64,000 nucleotides of DNA from Sinomicrobium soli (GCF_003285545.1 NZ_QLNV01000008.1:124001-188000), one strand, 5' to 3'; counted from the first letter of the stretch, positions 8,413 through 17,870 are shown. The notes: generated by a model from the letters alone, not told the origin. Translations and numbers: made by a program.

Positions 8413-10488
8413 ATGAAAAACGCCTTATCTTTTACATTCCTGCTGCAGACATTGCTTTTAACAGCACAGATTCCCGTTTTATTACCTGATAATCCGGAAG
8501 AAAATAAAACCCGGTTGAACCATACTGATAATAACCTGGAGATCTCATGGCCATTGGCAGATGCCAGCGAGGCCAGAATGGTACTCAATCTTGAAGAAGG
8601 CAAACCGCTGTTTCGCAGTATGGGAATAGTAGAAAAAGGGAATCTAAAAGAGATAGTACAGGACCTCGACCCGGCTTTTGTCATTAATGTCGGAAAAAGA
8701 ACTTTAAAACCTGAAAACGGGTGGACTGTTTTTTTTGATAAAGTGCCCGAAAGGCCTTATACCTCCCATTTACTGAAATTCAGTAAAAAAGATTTGAAGG
8801 TTGTTAAAGGAGGGCAAAGGACCAAAATTATAATAGAAGAAATTACAGCGCCGGATTTTACGGGGAACATTGAAATTACGATTTATAACGGGCAGCCGTT
8901 GTTGAATATAGCTGCGGTGGTCTCTACCCGGAAAGACAGTACGGCAATACTTTACGATGCCGGTCTTACCGGAGAACAAGCCTGGGAAAAGGTCTCATTT
9001 GTCAATACTGACAACCAGTTCCGGGAAATCAGCCCGTCCGTAAAAGACACGAGTACGAACGAGGCCGTGAAATACCGGACGATCATTGGCAATTCGAAAA
9101 AAGGAGCTATTGCTGTTTTTCCCCCTCCTCACCAGTACTTTTACCCGTTGGATGAAGCATTTAATTTAAAGTTCACCTGGTACGGGTCCGGTTACAGAAA
9201 AATGATCCCGGAATACGGAATCGGCATCAGGCAGGATCCGGAAGGAGATCACCGGTTTGTTCCGTGGTTCAATGCACCTCCCGGAACAGAACAGAGACTC
9301 CACTTCTTTTGTTTGCTGGGCACCGACGGGTCGCAGACACTGATGAATTTCGTTAAGGAATACACACATGCAGACACCTATGTTCCGTTAAAGTCTTATA
9401 AAACGATGGCCAGCCATTTTCACAATGAGTTTATCATGAATGTGGTCATGGCCGATAAACCCATCCCGGAAAATCCCGAATTTGTGGATGTTTTTAAACA
9501 GATGGGAGTAGATATCGTGCATTTGGGGGAGTTTCATTACACAGCCCATCCTACAGGTCCCGACGATCAGCGTTTATCAGAACTGAATGCATTATTTGAA
9601 CAATGCAGGCGTCTTTCGGATACCGGTTTCCTGTTGCTACCGGGAGAAGAACCGAATGAATTTCTGGGAGGTCATTGGATGGCCATATTTCCGAAGCCTG
9701 TTTACTGGATCATGAGCAGGGAAGAGGGCAAGCCGTTTCTTACCGAGGATACAACCTATGGAAAAATATACCGGATAAAGGATAAAAAGGAAATGCAGCG
9801 CCTGCTGGAACTGGAAAACGGGCTGGCCTGGACTGCACATCCCAGAATTAAAGGTTCCACCGGGTACCCGGATAAGTATAAGGATGAACATTTTTTCAGT
9901 TCTGATCATTTCCTGGGGGGCGCATGGAAAGCAATGCCGGCAGATTTGTCTGAACAGAGATCGGGATTGCGGGTTTTGGATTTACTGGATGACATGAATA
10001 ATTGGGGGCATAAGAAGAAAGTTATAGCAGAATCCGACCTTTTTACGGTTACTCACGAAAATGAAATGTATGCCCACATGAATATCAATTACCTGCAAAT
10101 GGACGATTTGCCGGATTTTGAAGAAGGGTGGCAACCGGTATTGGATGCGATGGCCGGAGGAAGGTTTTTCTCCACCACGGGAGAAATCCTGATCCCGTCG
10201 TTCTCAGTGAATAAAAGGGCGTCCGGGCAAACGGCAGAAGTAAATAAAAACGGAGAGGCCAATATTGCATTAACGGTGGACTGGACCTTTCCATTAAACT
10301 TTATAAATATCGTATCCGGAGATGGGGAAAAAGTATTTAAGGAACGGATTGATCTTGATGATACACAGGCTTTCGGAGCCAAAGAATTTCACTTTTCCGT
10401 TAATCTGTCGGGGAGAAAATGGGTACGCGTCGAGGTATGGGATGTTGCCGTAAATGGTGCGTTTACCCAAACTGTTTATCTACAATAA
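8413..10488 (+). CDS. Secreted PHP/CehA-McbA-like metallohydrolase, substrate unknown
   Basis: 691 residues with a short signal sequence (MKNALSFTFLLQTLLLTAQ). The first 320 residues are strand-rich and resemble a carbohydrate-active-enzyme-like beta domain. The middle carries spaced histidines and acids in the order HFHNEF, HLGEFHYTAHP, LPGEEPNEFLGGHW and TAHPRIKGS, which is the layout of PHP-type metal sites in CehA/McbA hydrolases. The C-terminus is again beta-rich (VRVEVWDVAVNG). The reaction and substrate are unknown; periplasmic or secreted action follows from the signal. It is a single-gene unit on the plus strand, 273 nt after the UvrA-like gene. The metal-site reading is my inference from motif spacing. 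Confidence 0.65.
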   Translation: MKNALSFTFLLQTLLLTAQIPVLLPDNPEENKTRLNHTDNNLEISWPLADASEARMVLNLEEGKPLFRSMGIVEKGNLKEIVQDLDPAFVINVGKRTLKPENGWTVFFDKVPERPYTSHLLKFSKKDLKVVKGGQRTKIIIEEITAPDFTGNIEITIYNGQPLLNIAAVVSTRKDSTAILYDAGLTGEQAWEKVSFVNTDNQFREISPSVKDTSTNEAVKYRTIIGNSKKGAIAVFPPPHQYFYPLDEAFNLKFTWYGSGYRKMIPEYGIGIRQDPEGDHRFVPWFNAPPGTEQRLHFFCLLGTDGSQTLMNFVKEYTHADTYVPLKSYKTMASHFHNEFIMNVVMADKPIPENPEFVDVFKQMGVDIVHLGEFHYTAHPTGPDDQRLSELNALFEQCRRLSDTGFLLLPGEEPNEFLGGHWMAIFPKPVYWIMSREEGKPFLTEDTTYGKIYRIKDKKEMQRLLELENGLAWTAHPRIKGSTGYPDKYKDEHFFSSDHFLGGAWKAMPADLSEQRSGLRVLDLLDDMNNWGHKKKVIAESDLFTVTHENEMYAHMNINYLQMDDLPDFEEGWQPVLDAMAGGRFFSTTGEILIPSFSVNKRASGQTAEVNKNGEANIALTVDWTFPLNFINIVSGDGEKVFKERIDLDDTQAFGAKEFHFSVNLSGRKWVRVEVWDVAVNGAFTQTVYLQ

Positions 10489-10547
10489 GTTCCGGTTACG
10501 TTAAAACAAAATGTGTCAGTCACCACGATCATTACAGTATCACAAGA

Positions 10548-10886
10548 TCATATGTTCACCCTGTCAACGGGATTTCCGGGGATGGACACCACCAGGAAAC
10601 GCAAGGGGCCGGCGGATTTATTACAGATCTTATGTGCTTGTTTCGCTTTAATTCCTATACCTTCGTTTCCGCTGACCTGAATTTCTTTCCCGTCCAGGAA
10701 AAAAGTGGCCACCCCTTCAAGAATATAAAAAAATTGTTCCGTTTCATTGTGATAGTGCAGTTGCTCTTCTGTATTTGACGGCATACACTCTTCCTTGATG
10801 ATGCCGTTCTCCGATTGTAACAATGTCCACGCATCACACTTGTCTCCCCATACATAATGGGCTGAGTTCTCCTTATTCGTAATCAT
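10548..10886 (-). CDS. Small cupin-domain protein
   Basis: 112 residues, a single cupin barrel. Motif 1 is HYHNETEQFFYILEG (two His plus Glu) and the second motif is reduced (GIGIKAKQAHKICN, one His). The ATG at 10886 is preferred; a GTG lies one codon earlier. Such short cupins bind a metal and often act as isomerases or sugar/ligand binders, but nothing around it points to a pathway. It is convergent with the hydrolase gene ending at 10488. Confidence 0.85.
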   Translation of the reverse strand: MITNKENSAHYVWGDKCDAWTLLQSENGIIKEECMPSNTEEQLHYHNETEQFFYILEGVATFFLDGKEIQVSGNEGIGIKAKQAHKICNKSAGPLRFLVVSIPGNPVDRVNI

Positions 10887-10889
10887 CAC

Positions 10890-11294
10890 TTTGTGTAGTT
10901 ATAAATCATCCCGTAACGAGGCGAACGGCTAAATAAGTAAAACCGTTATTTATGACAAAATAAAGCAGGAAAAAAGAAGGAGTACAGGTACGGTAATAAT
11001 ATATGCGCTCCGGATCGTTTTACTTGTGTTGGCAATACCGGAAAATCAATAAAAAAATAAAAAATACCTGTTTTTCGGGATTGTCCTGTGAGCAGGAACC
11101 TTATAACTTCGGTTTGTTTCGGGATAAATATTTTGCCGCAGCCTGGGTGAATCCGGGATGATGCCCCGTAAAGGCGGGATATTTACCTGCAATTCTCATT
11201 AAACATTGCAAAACACTAAAAACAGCAGTATATTACACTGATTGTAAGAAGCCAATACATAAATTTACCAATTATAACTTTAAATTTTCAATAA
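10890..11294. other. Intergenic, no gene seen
   Basis: AT-rich, with A-tracts around 11046-11066. No frame with coding character was found before the short frame at 11295. Confidence 0.5.
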
Positions 11295-11381
11295 ATGGGA
11301 CCATTTCTGTTAAGTACTGCATTATTAATGCTCACATGCCAGCCTGTTGCTGCTGCCGGGGTAAAGTTCAATCTCAATTAA
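11295..11381 (+). CDS. 28-residue signal-peptide-like small ORF
   Basis: The frame begins MGPFLLSTALLMLTCQP: a hydrophobic stretch, then TCQ like a lipobox, then VAAAGVKFNLN and stop. It ends eight bases before the ATG of the next secreted protein. It may be a leftover signal peptide of a lost lipoprotein or a small membrane peptide. Coding is uncertain. Confidence 0.3.
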   Translation: MGPFLLSTALLMLTCQPVAAAGVKFNLN

Positions 11382-11389
11382 CCGAGAAC

Positions 11390-12022
11390 ATGAAAAATAC
11401 ACCTATTTTTTTATTTATCGTCTTTCTTTTTACGGGGATGGTAAACACAAACGCCCAATACAAGCAGGGAGAGTATCAGAAACACCCGCTTCAAAAGATT
11501 TTCCCGGAACAACGGTTTGATTCGGTTGCCGCCAGGCACTCCCTGGGGCAGGGTACTGCGACCGTAAAGGGGGTGGCCTTTACAAAACCTAAAAACAACC
11601 TGGGCTTCAAGGCCCCTTTGGCCAACAGGATCTTTGCAAACCATATTACGGTAGAGTTATTTCCTTATACACCTTATTTTGAGGAATGGTACGAGCTTAA
11701 AAAAAAGAAGGAAAATGTAAAGAGAAATAAAATTGTTTATATGGACAGTATCGCTTATCAATACCGGTTGTACTGCGAGACCAATTCGAGGGGAGAATTT
11801 ACTTTTCCCAAAATGAAACCCGGAAAATATATTATTATGGGAACCTTACCCTGGACCTCCAGTGGTTCCTATGATCAATATACGGGAAGTGGTTACGGTT
11901 CTTATGGGGGGCGGGTAGATTATTATGAGCGTCAGCATTATACCGTGTCCCACAGTGATTTCCTGATACGGATCATAGAGGTAGAACCGGGAGAGGAAGT
12001 CGTAAAAGTCAAACTGAAATAA
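11390..12022 (+). CDS. Secreted protein with carboxypeptidase-regulatory-like fold
   Basis: 210 residues from the ATG at 11390, chosen because a clean Sec signal follows (MKNTPIFLFIVFLFTGMVNTNAQ). In the mature part ATVKGVAF begins a strand, and NSRGEFTFPKMKPGKYIIMG is the hallmark G-x-F-x-F-x-x-(L/M)-x-P-G-x-Y turn of CarboxypepD-regulatory/SdrD-B-like domains. A Gly/Tyr-rich loop precedes the final strand. Probably a periplasmic or surface binding module; no catalytic residues are seen. Confidence 0.7.
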   Translation: MKNTPIFLFIVFLFTGMVNTNAQYKQGEYQKHPLQKIFPEQRFDSVAARHSLGQGTATVKGVAFTKPKNNLGFKAPLANRIFANHITVELFPYTPYFEEWYELKKKKENVKRNKIVYMDSIAYQYRLYCETNSRGEFTFPKMKPGKYIIMGTLPWTSSGSYDQYTGSGYGSYGGRVDYYERQHYTVSHSDFLIRIIEVEPGEEVVKVKLK

Positions 12023-12316
12023 AACTTCATTATACCGTAAAAAGACCATTATTGGTTTTTGTGTGGTAATCTTTCTTTGGGCTTGCTATGGCAGGCCCGT
12101 CTGTTGAATTAAAAGGTGCCATTCCTTTCTTTTGTGTCATTTTAAAGCCTCCGTATTCACCACCGCAACTGTGGTTTTCGATTCCCGGGAATGATAAACC
12201 TCATCCCGGGTAATATGCCCGTAATGCGGCACTCATGGATATTCAGAAAATTATCTCAGGACAAGATAATCGCAGCAATATTTGTAAATTTAAGATCACT
12301 ACAAAACAGCCGAATT

Positions 12317-13594
12317 ATGAAAACGGGAAAGATAGGATTAAAAGAAGCCGTTTCCATCGGGATCGGTGGAATGGTGGGCGGCGGGATTTTTGCCGTATTG
12401 GGGTTGGCAGTAGAACTGTCACAGGGAGGTACCCCGATCGCATTTTTAATAGCGGGAACCATCGCATTTTTGACTTCTTATTCGTATGCAAAACTATCCT
12501 TGAAATTCCCGGACAGGGGAGGGACCGTCAAGTTTATGAATGCGGGGTTTGGTGTCGGGGTATTTAGCGGCGGCCTGAACAACCTGCTGTGGATAAGCTA
12601 TGTGATCATGCTGTCGCTCTATGCCAGCGCCTTTGGTTCCTATGCGCCAAACCTGCTGAGTATTACCGGAGAGAAGACAACGGATACCCATATCTTTATG
12701 AGCCTGATCGTATTGGTTGCCGCGGCCATCAATTATTACAGTATCACCGTGGTAGGTAAGATAGAATCGTATGCCGTAATCATAAAGTTAATAATACTTC
12801 TCTCCTTTGTGGCCATAGGCGCATACGGTTTGGCGGGGAACGAAAACCTCGGCCAGCTGGCCGTCTCAAACTGGGAAACTCCATTAAAACTTATCACGGG
12901 CGGGATGGTGATTTTTGTAGCCTATGAAGGTTTTGAACTGATCGCCAATGCAGCTCCTGATATCGTAAACCCTGAAAAAAACATTCCGAGGTCTTACTAT
13001 GGCTCTGTCTTATTTGTTGTTGCGTTGTATATGGCTATTGCCGTGATCACTGTCGGGTCGTTGCCATTCGGTGAAATCGCCAAAGCCCAGGATTATGTTC
13101 TGGCCGAAGCTGCCAGGCCCATGCTGGGAAAAGCGGGTTTTACAGTGATTACCATCGCAGCCCTGATCTCTACTTTTTCAGCCATAAACGCATCTTTATA
13201 CGGGGGAAGCAGGGTAAGCTACGAATTGGCGGAAGATGATGAATCTCCCCATGAGCTTACCAAAAAATTATGGAACCAGCCCATAGGGTTGGCCATTACC
13301 ACCGTATTGACCTTGTTCATTGCAAACATATTGAATCTGGAAAGCATTTCTACGGCCGGGAGCATCGGGTTCCTGCTGATTTTCGCTATGGTCAACTACG
13401 CAGCTTTTAAAAAGGCTAAGGAGATAAAAGGAAGCAGGATCATCACCCTGGTGGCCACCGTACTTTGTTCCATCGCTTTAATCGTTTTGACAGCACAGCA
13501 GTTACAGGCTAATTTATCAGGAGCGCTGATCGCCATCGGTATTGTATGCTGTAGTTTTCTGTTCGAATACATTTATAAAAAGACAAGTAAATAA
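12317..13594 (+). CDS. APC-superfamily amino-acid permease
   Basis: 425 residues from the ATG at 12317. The upstream in-frame ATGs would add a charged stretch not found in the family, whereas KIGLKEAVSIGIGGMVGGGIF is the classic TM1 helix break of amino-acid/polyamine/organocation transporters. About 12 hydrophobic segments follow. The TM6 motif MVIFVAYEGFELIANAAPDI is typical of the subfamily. It should be a proton-coupled amino-acid importer or exchanger in the inner membrane; the substrate is not readable. It stands alone. Confidence 0.9.
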   Translation: MKTGKIGLKEAVSIGIGGMVGGGIFAVLGLAVELSQGGTPIAFLIAGTIAFLTSYSYAKLSLKFPDRGGTVKFMNAGFGVGVFSGGLNNLLWISYVIMLSLYASAFGSYAPNLLSITGEKTTDTHIFMSLIVLVAAAINYYSITVVGKIESYAVIIKLIILLSFVAIGAYGLAGNENLGQLAVSNWETPLKLITGGMVIFVAYEGFELIANAAPDIVNPEKNIPRSYYGSVLFVVALYMAIAVITVGSLPFGEIAKAQDYVLAEAARPMLGKAGFTVITIAALISTFSAINASLYGGSRVSYELAEDDESPHELTKKLWNQPIGLAITTVLTLFIANILNLESISTAGSIGFLLIFAMVNYAAFKKAKEIKGSRIITLVATVLCSIALIVLTAQQLQANLSGALIAIGIVCCSFLFEYIYKKTSK

Positions 13595-13624
13595 TAAAGA
13601 CAGATACTTTCAGGTAAAAATAAT

Positions 13625-13744
13625 ATGTTAAACAAATTCATCCCTTTTCTTTTTATATTTTCAGGACTGATCGCAAATGCTCAGGACAGTGAGCCCTGGG
13701 TTGCATTCCCGAATAAAGACATCTTTAACACATCTTTAACATAA
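13625..13744 (+). pseudogene. 39-residue 5' remnant of a secreted protein
   Basis: Begins MLNKFIPFLFIFSGLIANAQ, a complete signal peptide with cleavage site, followed by only 19 residues (DSEPWVAFPNKDIFNTSLT) and a stop. Secreted proteins of this kind are much longer, so this is likely the front of a gene whose body was deleted. Confidence 0.5.
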
Positions 13745-13777
13745 GTGCTTCTCTTATATTGATAGTTTTGATATCAA

Positions 13778-14083
13778 ATGAGAATCAGTCGCATTAAATA
13801 CGGTGTTGCTTATTTGCTCCTTGTGTTTTTTATTGCTGTAAAGACAGCAGGGGTACACGCACTGACGCACCAGCACGGTGATGATAATCAGGTGGTTCAT
13901 TGTACCCTGTGCGACTATATCATGACCCATAATCATATCCCGTTCCTTTCGTCAGATACGGTACAATTCCGGGCTGAGCACCCGGTACACGTTCCGGGAA
14001 GGGAAGTTGCGGGAGCATACCATACCGTATATATCGAAACCGGTATTCCCGATCATCTTTTCTCCAGGCCGCCCCCGGCATGA
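13778..14083 (+). CDS. Small His/Cys-rich membrane-anchored protein (metal-associated type)
   Basis: 101 residues. An N-terminal hydrophobic segment (about residues 8-26) is followed by HALTHQHGDDNQVVHCTLCDY and MTHNHIPF: seven His and a CxxC within 40 residues, a likely metal-binding tract. The chain ends in RPPPA. Small proteins of this build occur in Flavobacteria next to TonB-dependent metal receptors. Here the expected receptor is absent, and only unrecognised sequence follows. The metal and role are inference. Confidence 0.6.
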   Translation: MRISRIKYGVAYLLLVFFIAVKTAGVHALTHQHGDDNQVVHCTLCDYIMTHNHIPFLSSDTVQFRAEHPVHVPGREVAGAYHTVYIETGIPDHLFSRPPPA

Positions 14084-14441
14084 AATTCCTCCCTTAACCA
14101 TTGCCGTATTCGACCTGGATACATTTACCTGGATCAGGCGTATTCCCAACCTGGTTATCGGCAGTGCCAGTGATAATAATACTCCTCCCAATCCTGTCAG
14201 CGGGGATAATGCATGGGCAAACGGGGGCTATTATTTTGGAGTGGTTTACACAAATACCACTTACAACATGAGCCTTTTCCATTATATTGAGTTTACAGTG
14301 GAAGGATTTTAGGAATCTTACGGCAGAACAAAAAGACAGGACCTGTTTAGACCTAAATATAGAATATACGAATCTTTAACGAGAATATAATACCGGAAAA
14401 TGATTTGCAGAGACCTGAAATACGCCCGATCGGGACATGGA
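14084..14441. other. Degenerate stretch with a possible 3' gene remnant
   Basis: A plus-strand frame running to a stop at 14312 ends in YYFGVVYTNTTYNMSLFHY, which looks like the tail of a real beta-rich protein, but it overlaps the preceding gene out of frame and has no usable start. Nothing else is visible up to 14441. Confidence 0.35.
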
Positions 14442-15371
14442 ATGAAGTGGCTCCGTTTCGCTTTTATCGGTTGCTTTCTCCTGTTCAGTTGTAAAGAGCA
14501 AAAAAGCGGACGGATGAACTCGCTTGTCAATAAGGAGGAAACAGGAAGCATGGTCCGGGAGGTGAAAAACAAGGTACTCCTTGACCATTTCTACGTGGTA
14601 CTGGACAGCAGTTCATATGCCCGGTTTATATCCCATCCGTTTATAAAAGGCTCTTATGCCGGAATAGACCTTGGCCTGCCGGGCTTTGAACCGCCCGGCC
14701 AATCGGCAACCTCGGTATACCTGAGAGGTGAAGAAGACTATATTGAAATCCTGGGGCCGCACAACAGGTTTCAGGAACCCATCGGGCAGAACGGGATAGG
14801 ATTTTCGCTAAACGGGAAAGAGTTCTCGCTGGACAATAAACCCATCCTTAAAGAGACGGAGACTAAGTTTTTAAAAGGCAGCGATACGGCCTCATTCACG
14901 ATAAATGACGAGGAAACCGTGTGGTACAAAGCTTTTTATACCTATGGGATGGACACCAACTTGTTTACCTGGTATTCCTATTACAACCCCGGGTTTCTGA
15001 AAGCCCTGCACCGGGAAGAAGCCGATGATTATTCGGCAAAACGGTTTTTAAAAACAGCCTATAAGCCCGACAGGCTTTTCAAAAAAATTACGAGGATTGA
15101 AATTCATTGCAACAAGGCAGACCATTTTCGTATTGCCCGGGAATTGCAGTTACTGGGAAACCTTCATAAGGAAACAGGAAAAAACCACATCTTATTTTCT
15201 GTAGGTGATGTACAGATCAGTATCCTCCTGGATGAAGCACTTCAGGATAGCAGAATTGCCCGAATGGACGGTTTGCTCAATCAAAGGGATGACCGGGTAC
15301 TCCATTTCGGGAAGTTGACCATAAAAAATAATGGGTTTGAAACCCGTTGGATCTTTGACCCGTATCCATAA
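14442..15371 (+). CDS. Lipoprotein, DUF5829-like (glyoxalase-fold) protein
   Basis: 309 residues from the ATG at 14442, where a lipoprotein signal begins (MKWLRFAFIGCFLLFSC, Cys17). VLLDHFYVVLDSSSYARF opens the mature part and resembles the entry strand and helix of DUF5829/VOC-like domains. YLRGEEDYIEILGP corresponds to a later strand carrying a Glu. The arrangement suggests two VOC-type half-domains. Enzymatic activity is unproven. The next lipoprotein starts 45 nt downstream on the same strand, so the two may be co-transcribed. Confidence 0.65.
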   Translation: MKWLRFAFIGCFLLFSCKEQKSGRMNSLVNKEETGSMVREVKNKVLLDHFYVVLDSSSYARFISHPFIKGSYAGIDLGLPGFEPPGQSATSVYLRGEEDYIEILGPHNRFQEPIGQNGIGFSLNGKEFSLDNKPILKETETKFLKGSDTASFTINDEETVWYKAFYTYGMDTNLFTWYSYYNPGFLKALHREEADDYSAKRFLKTAYKPDRLFKKITRIEIHCNKADHFRIARELQLLGNLHKETGKNHILFSVGDVQISILLDEALQDSRIARMDGLLNQRDDRVLHFGKLTIKNNGFETRWIFDPYP

Positions 15372-15416
15372 TAACAGACCATTTAACAGAGTATAAACAT
15401 CAAAAAAGCAAAACAC

Positions 15417-16214
15417 ATGAAATCAAAAATGTTTAGTCTAATGGCTCTCCTGCTTTTGGCCATAGGCTGTAAAGACCAGAAAAAGAGCTCCGGAACAGAG
15501 GAGACAGTAAGCACCGATACCGTTCAAAGCAGCATTTCCATTGAAAAACTGGAAGGTTCTCCGGAATACTCCGATGCTGTTTTAAAAATGGTAAAACCCG
15601 CTGAACCTGAAATAGAACCTGCCGAGGGAGGGACGGATTTTGAGTTTGAGCTTGAGAATTACGAGCTCGGAACGCAAACGGCATCAGACCTGGCCGGCCA
15701 GCTGGCAAATTCCGGCGACGGACAGCATATTCACTTTATCCTGGACAACCAGCCGTATGCAGCCCATTATGAGACTTCCTTTAAAAAGGAGCTCCCGGAA
15801 GGAACCCATTACCTGGTGACCTTCCTGAGCCGGTCTTACCACGAAAGTGTAAAAAATGAAAATGCCTTTATCGCCGAAAAAATAGTGGTAGGGGACAGTA
15901 CCGGACAGCTGAATGTGGATCTCGGTGAACCCACTTTGATCTATAGCCGTCCCAAGGGAGAATACAGCGGTAAGGATACCGAAAACCTCCTGCTGGATTT
16001 TTACCTGTTGAATACGACCCTGTCTGAAAACGGGAATTTTGTCCGGGCTACCATCAACGGCGAGGAATTCGACCTCACCGAATGGGCTCCCTATATCGTC
16101 AAAGGGCTGCCAAAGGGAGAGGTGACCGTAAAACTGGAGTTGCTCGACGGGAACGGCGCCCTGCTTCCCGGAGACTTCAACAGCGTAGAGCGAACTGTTA
16201 TCCTGAAGGAATAG
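15417..16214 (+). CDS. Lipoprotein with two similar beta modules
   Basis: 265 residues; lipoprotein signal MKSKMFSLMALLLLAIGC (Cys18), then a Ser/Thr/Glu-rich linker. Two modules with the same plan follow: GQHIHFILDNQPYAAHYETS...LPEGTHYLVTFLSRS (about 100-145) and FVRATINGEEFDLTEWAPY...LPKGEVTVKLELLD (about 205-250). They resemble DUF4399/DUF6130-type small beta domains. Function unknown; probably periplasm-facing. Likely co-transcribed with the upstream DUF5829-like lipoprotein. Confidence 0.7.
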   Translation: MKSKMFSLMALLLLAIGCKDQKKSSGTEETVSTDTVQSSISIEKLEGSPEYSDAVLKMVKPAEPEIEPAEGGTDFEFELENYELGTQTASDLAGQLANSGDGQHIHFILDNQPYAAHYETSFKKELPEGTHYLVTFLSRSYHESVKNENAFIAEKIVVGDSTGQLNVDLGEPTLIYSRPKGEYSGKDTENLLLDFYLLNTTLSENGNFVRATINGEEFDLTEWAPYIVKGLPKGEVTVKLELLDGNGALLPGDFNSVERTVILKE

Positions 16215-16286
16215 GGAAACCCGTTTGCTGATAACACCGGGAGAATGACAATCAATAACTATAAACTGAATTACCGGTAATAAAAA

Positions 16287-16323
16287 GAGCTGTCTGAGAT
16301 GGATTATATTTCTCAGACAGCTC
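16287..16323 (-). terminator. Terminator hairpin, read on the minus strand
   Basis: A perfect 13-bp stem GAGCTGTCTGAGA (16287-16299) / TCTCAGACAGCTC (16311-16323) with an 11-nt loop. On the minus strand CTTTTTATTA follows, so it fits the gene remnant ending at 16376. It also ends transcription facing the lipoprotein at 16214. Confidence 0.75.
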
Positions 16324-16375
16324 CTGGTTACTGGAGAGAAAATACCCCGGGGCTGTTTGACATTCAGTAAAATCT

Positions 16376-17159
16376 TTAATACGACTCCATTGCCAGGGTA
16401 AGCGTAGTGGTAAGTTCCAGTCCGGTAGTGGAAACGGCCCTGATGGTCAACTCGTATTGTCCCGGAGTAAGGGTATCGTTCTCCCTGGTCGTAACTTCTC
16501 CCGTGTCTTCGATGATACCGAAAATTTCATGGGTATCATCGAACAGTTCCCCGTCTTTTTTGATACTGACGATCTCGAATGTACTTTTATATTCCGCCGG
16601 GTAGAATGCAGGTGCACTGGTTTTGGAGCCGCCTGTTAGTGCGAAATGAAGGAAATCGAGATGAATACTCATATCATCTTCGGGAAAATACATACCGTAG
16701 AAAAACTTGATCTGCGGGATGAATATTACCCGGAAAGGCGTGGACGCAACAGGAAACCCGTCCTTCAGCAATGCCGGTTCCAGGTCATAAGACACTTCCT
16801 CCTGCAGGGTCGGGTTACCTTCTGTACCTGCAAAAGTGATCAGGTCGCCCTCCAGGCTTACCGATACTTCACCGCCGGTTTCCGGCAGGTACCACGTGGT
16901 ACCGTTTGCCGGTATGGCGGGGGATTCCAGTTCAAAGTGTGTTTCGTCATTGCTGTACAGTGCATAGGCAAACGGAATACCGTCGTTGTTCCCGGCCTCA
17001 GAACTCCTACCTGAAATACCTGGCCCCGCTACCCGGCCGGAATATATCGATAGGGATTAAGGCCATACTCTGAGAACATATGGGCCCGATGCCGGTACGG
17101 GTATTGAGTGTGAATGCTGCCTGACTGACGAACCCGATAACTAAAATCCAATGGATTTC
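16376..17159 (-). pseudogene. Frameshifted, 5'-truncated secreted-protein gene
   Basis: On the minus strand one frame, open from about 17159, reads ILVIGFVSQAAFTLNTRTGI and continues ALIPIDIFRPGSGARYF, then hits TAG at 17009-17007. The sense continues in another frame with SSEAGNNDGIPFAYALYSN and runs without interruption to 16376. Neither frame has an ATG at its start; a GTG at 16795 is internal. The C-terminal 140 residues include DGELFDDTHEIFGII and a final beta strand, as in Ig-like surface proteins. It reads as a dead gene with one frameshift near 17010-17040 and a missing start, cut off by the neighbouring acetyltransferase. Confidence 0.7.
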
Positions 17160-17173
17160 AGGTCCGTAATGAT

Positions 17174-17755
17174 TTACTCCCGTTCCCCGTCAATAATGCT
17201 CTTTATGATCTTTGCAGGGATACCTCCTGCAATGACGTTGTCGGGAACATCTTTGGTCACCACGGCACCTGCTGCCACAATAGAGTTCTCACCAATGGTT
17301 ACCCCTTGTGTGATGGTTGCGTTGGCACCGATCCATGCATTCCTTTTTATACGGATATGCCCCGGAACCAGTGAATGCCTGTTTTCCGGTGACAGGGGAT
17401 GGCCCTCTGACAGCAAACTGACCTTGGGAGCGATCAGGACATCGTCTTCTATGGTAATACCGCCCAGCCCCAGGAAAGTGCAATCAAAATTTATAAATAC
17501 GTTCTTACCTATTTTGATATGCTTTCCGCAGTTGATATACAAAGGGGTGAACACCGCGGTACTTTCGTCAATTTCAGAACCTGTGATCCGGCCCAGCAAA
17601 TCCCTGATCTCACCGGGGTCTGAGGACTGGTTCATCCGGAGTAGCAGTTTCTTCGTGGCATAAGAGGCTTCCCTCATTTTAGAGGCTTCGGGATCGCCGG
17701 GAGGTATGGTTTCCCCATTCCTGAGCCGTTCGAAAATATCTTTGTAATCTTCCAT
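17174..17755 (-). CDS. Left-handed beta-helix acyltransferase (maltose/galactoside O-acetyltransferase type)
   Basis: 193 residues. An N-terminal helical Mac domain precedes hexapeptide repeats from about residue 60 (ITIEDDVLIAPKVSLL, IRIKRNAWIGANATITQGVTIGENSIVAAGAVVTKDVP). His119 in SEGHPL is the expected catalytic base that activates the sugar hydroxyl for acetyl-CoA. The C-terminal GGIPAKIIK is the usual coenzyme A-binding tail. It is probably a cytoplasmic trimer; the sugar acceptor is unknown. It is directly upstream of the pseudogene on the same strand. Confidence 0.92.
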   Translation of the reverse strand: MEDYKDIFERLRNGETIPPGDPEASKMREASYATKKLLLRMNQSSDPGEIRDLLGRITGSEIDESTAVFTPLYINCGKHIKIGKNVFINFDCTFLGLGGITIEDDVLIAPKVSLLSEGHPLSPENRHSLVPGHIRIKRNAWIGANATITQGVTIGENSIVAAGAVVTKDVPDNVIAGGIPAKIIKSIIDGERE

Positions 17756-17870
17756 TCTCTGTTTGTTTTTTCAATGTAAAAATAATATTCCTCCGGCAGA
17801 AATGACTAAATATTTCCGGACTCCTCTTTATTGATTTTCAAGAGAAGCATAACAGGTTGTTGCACATTCC

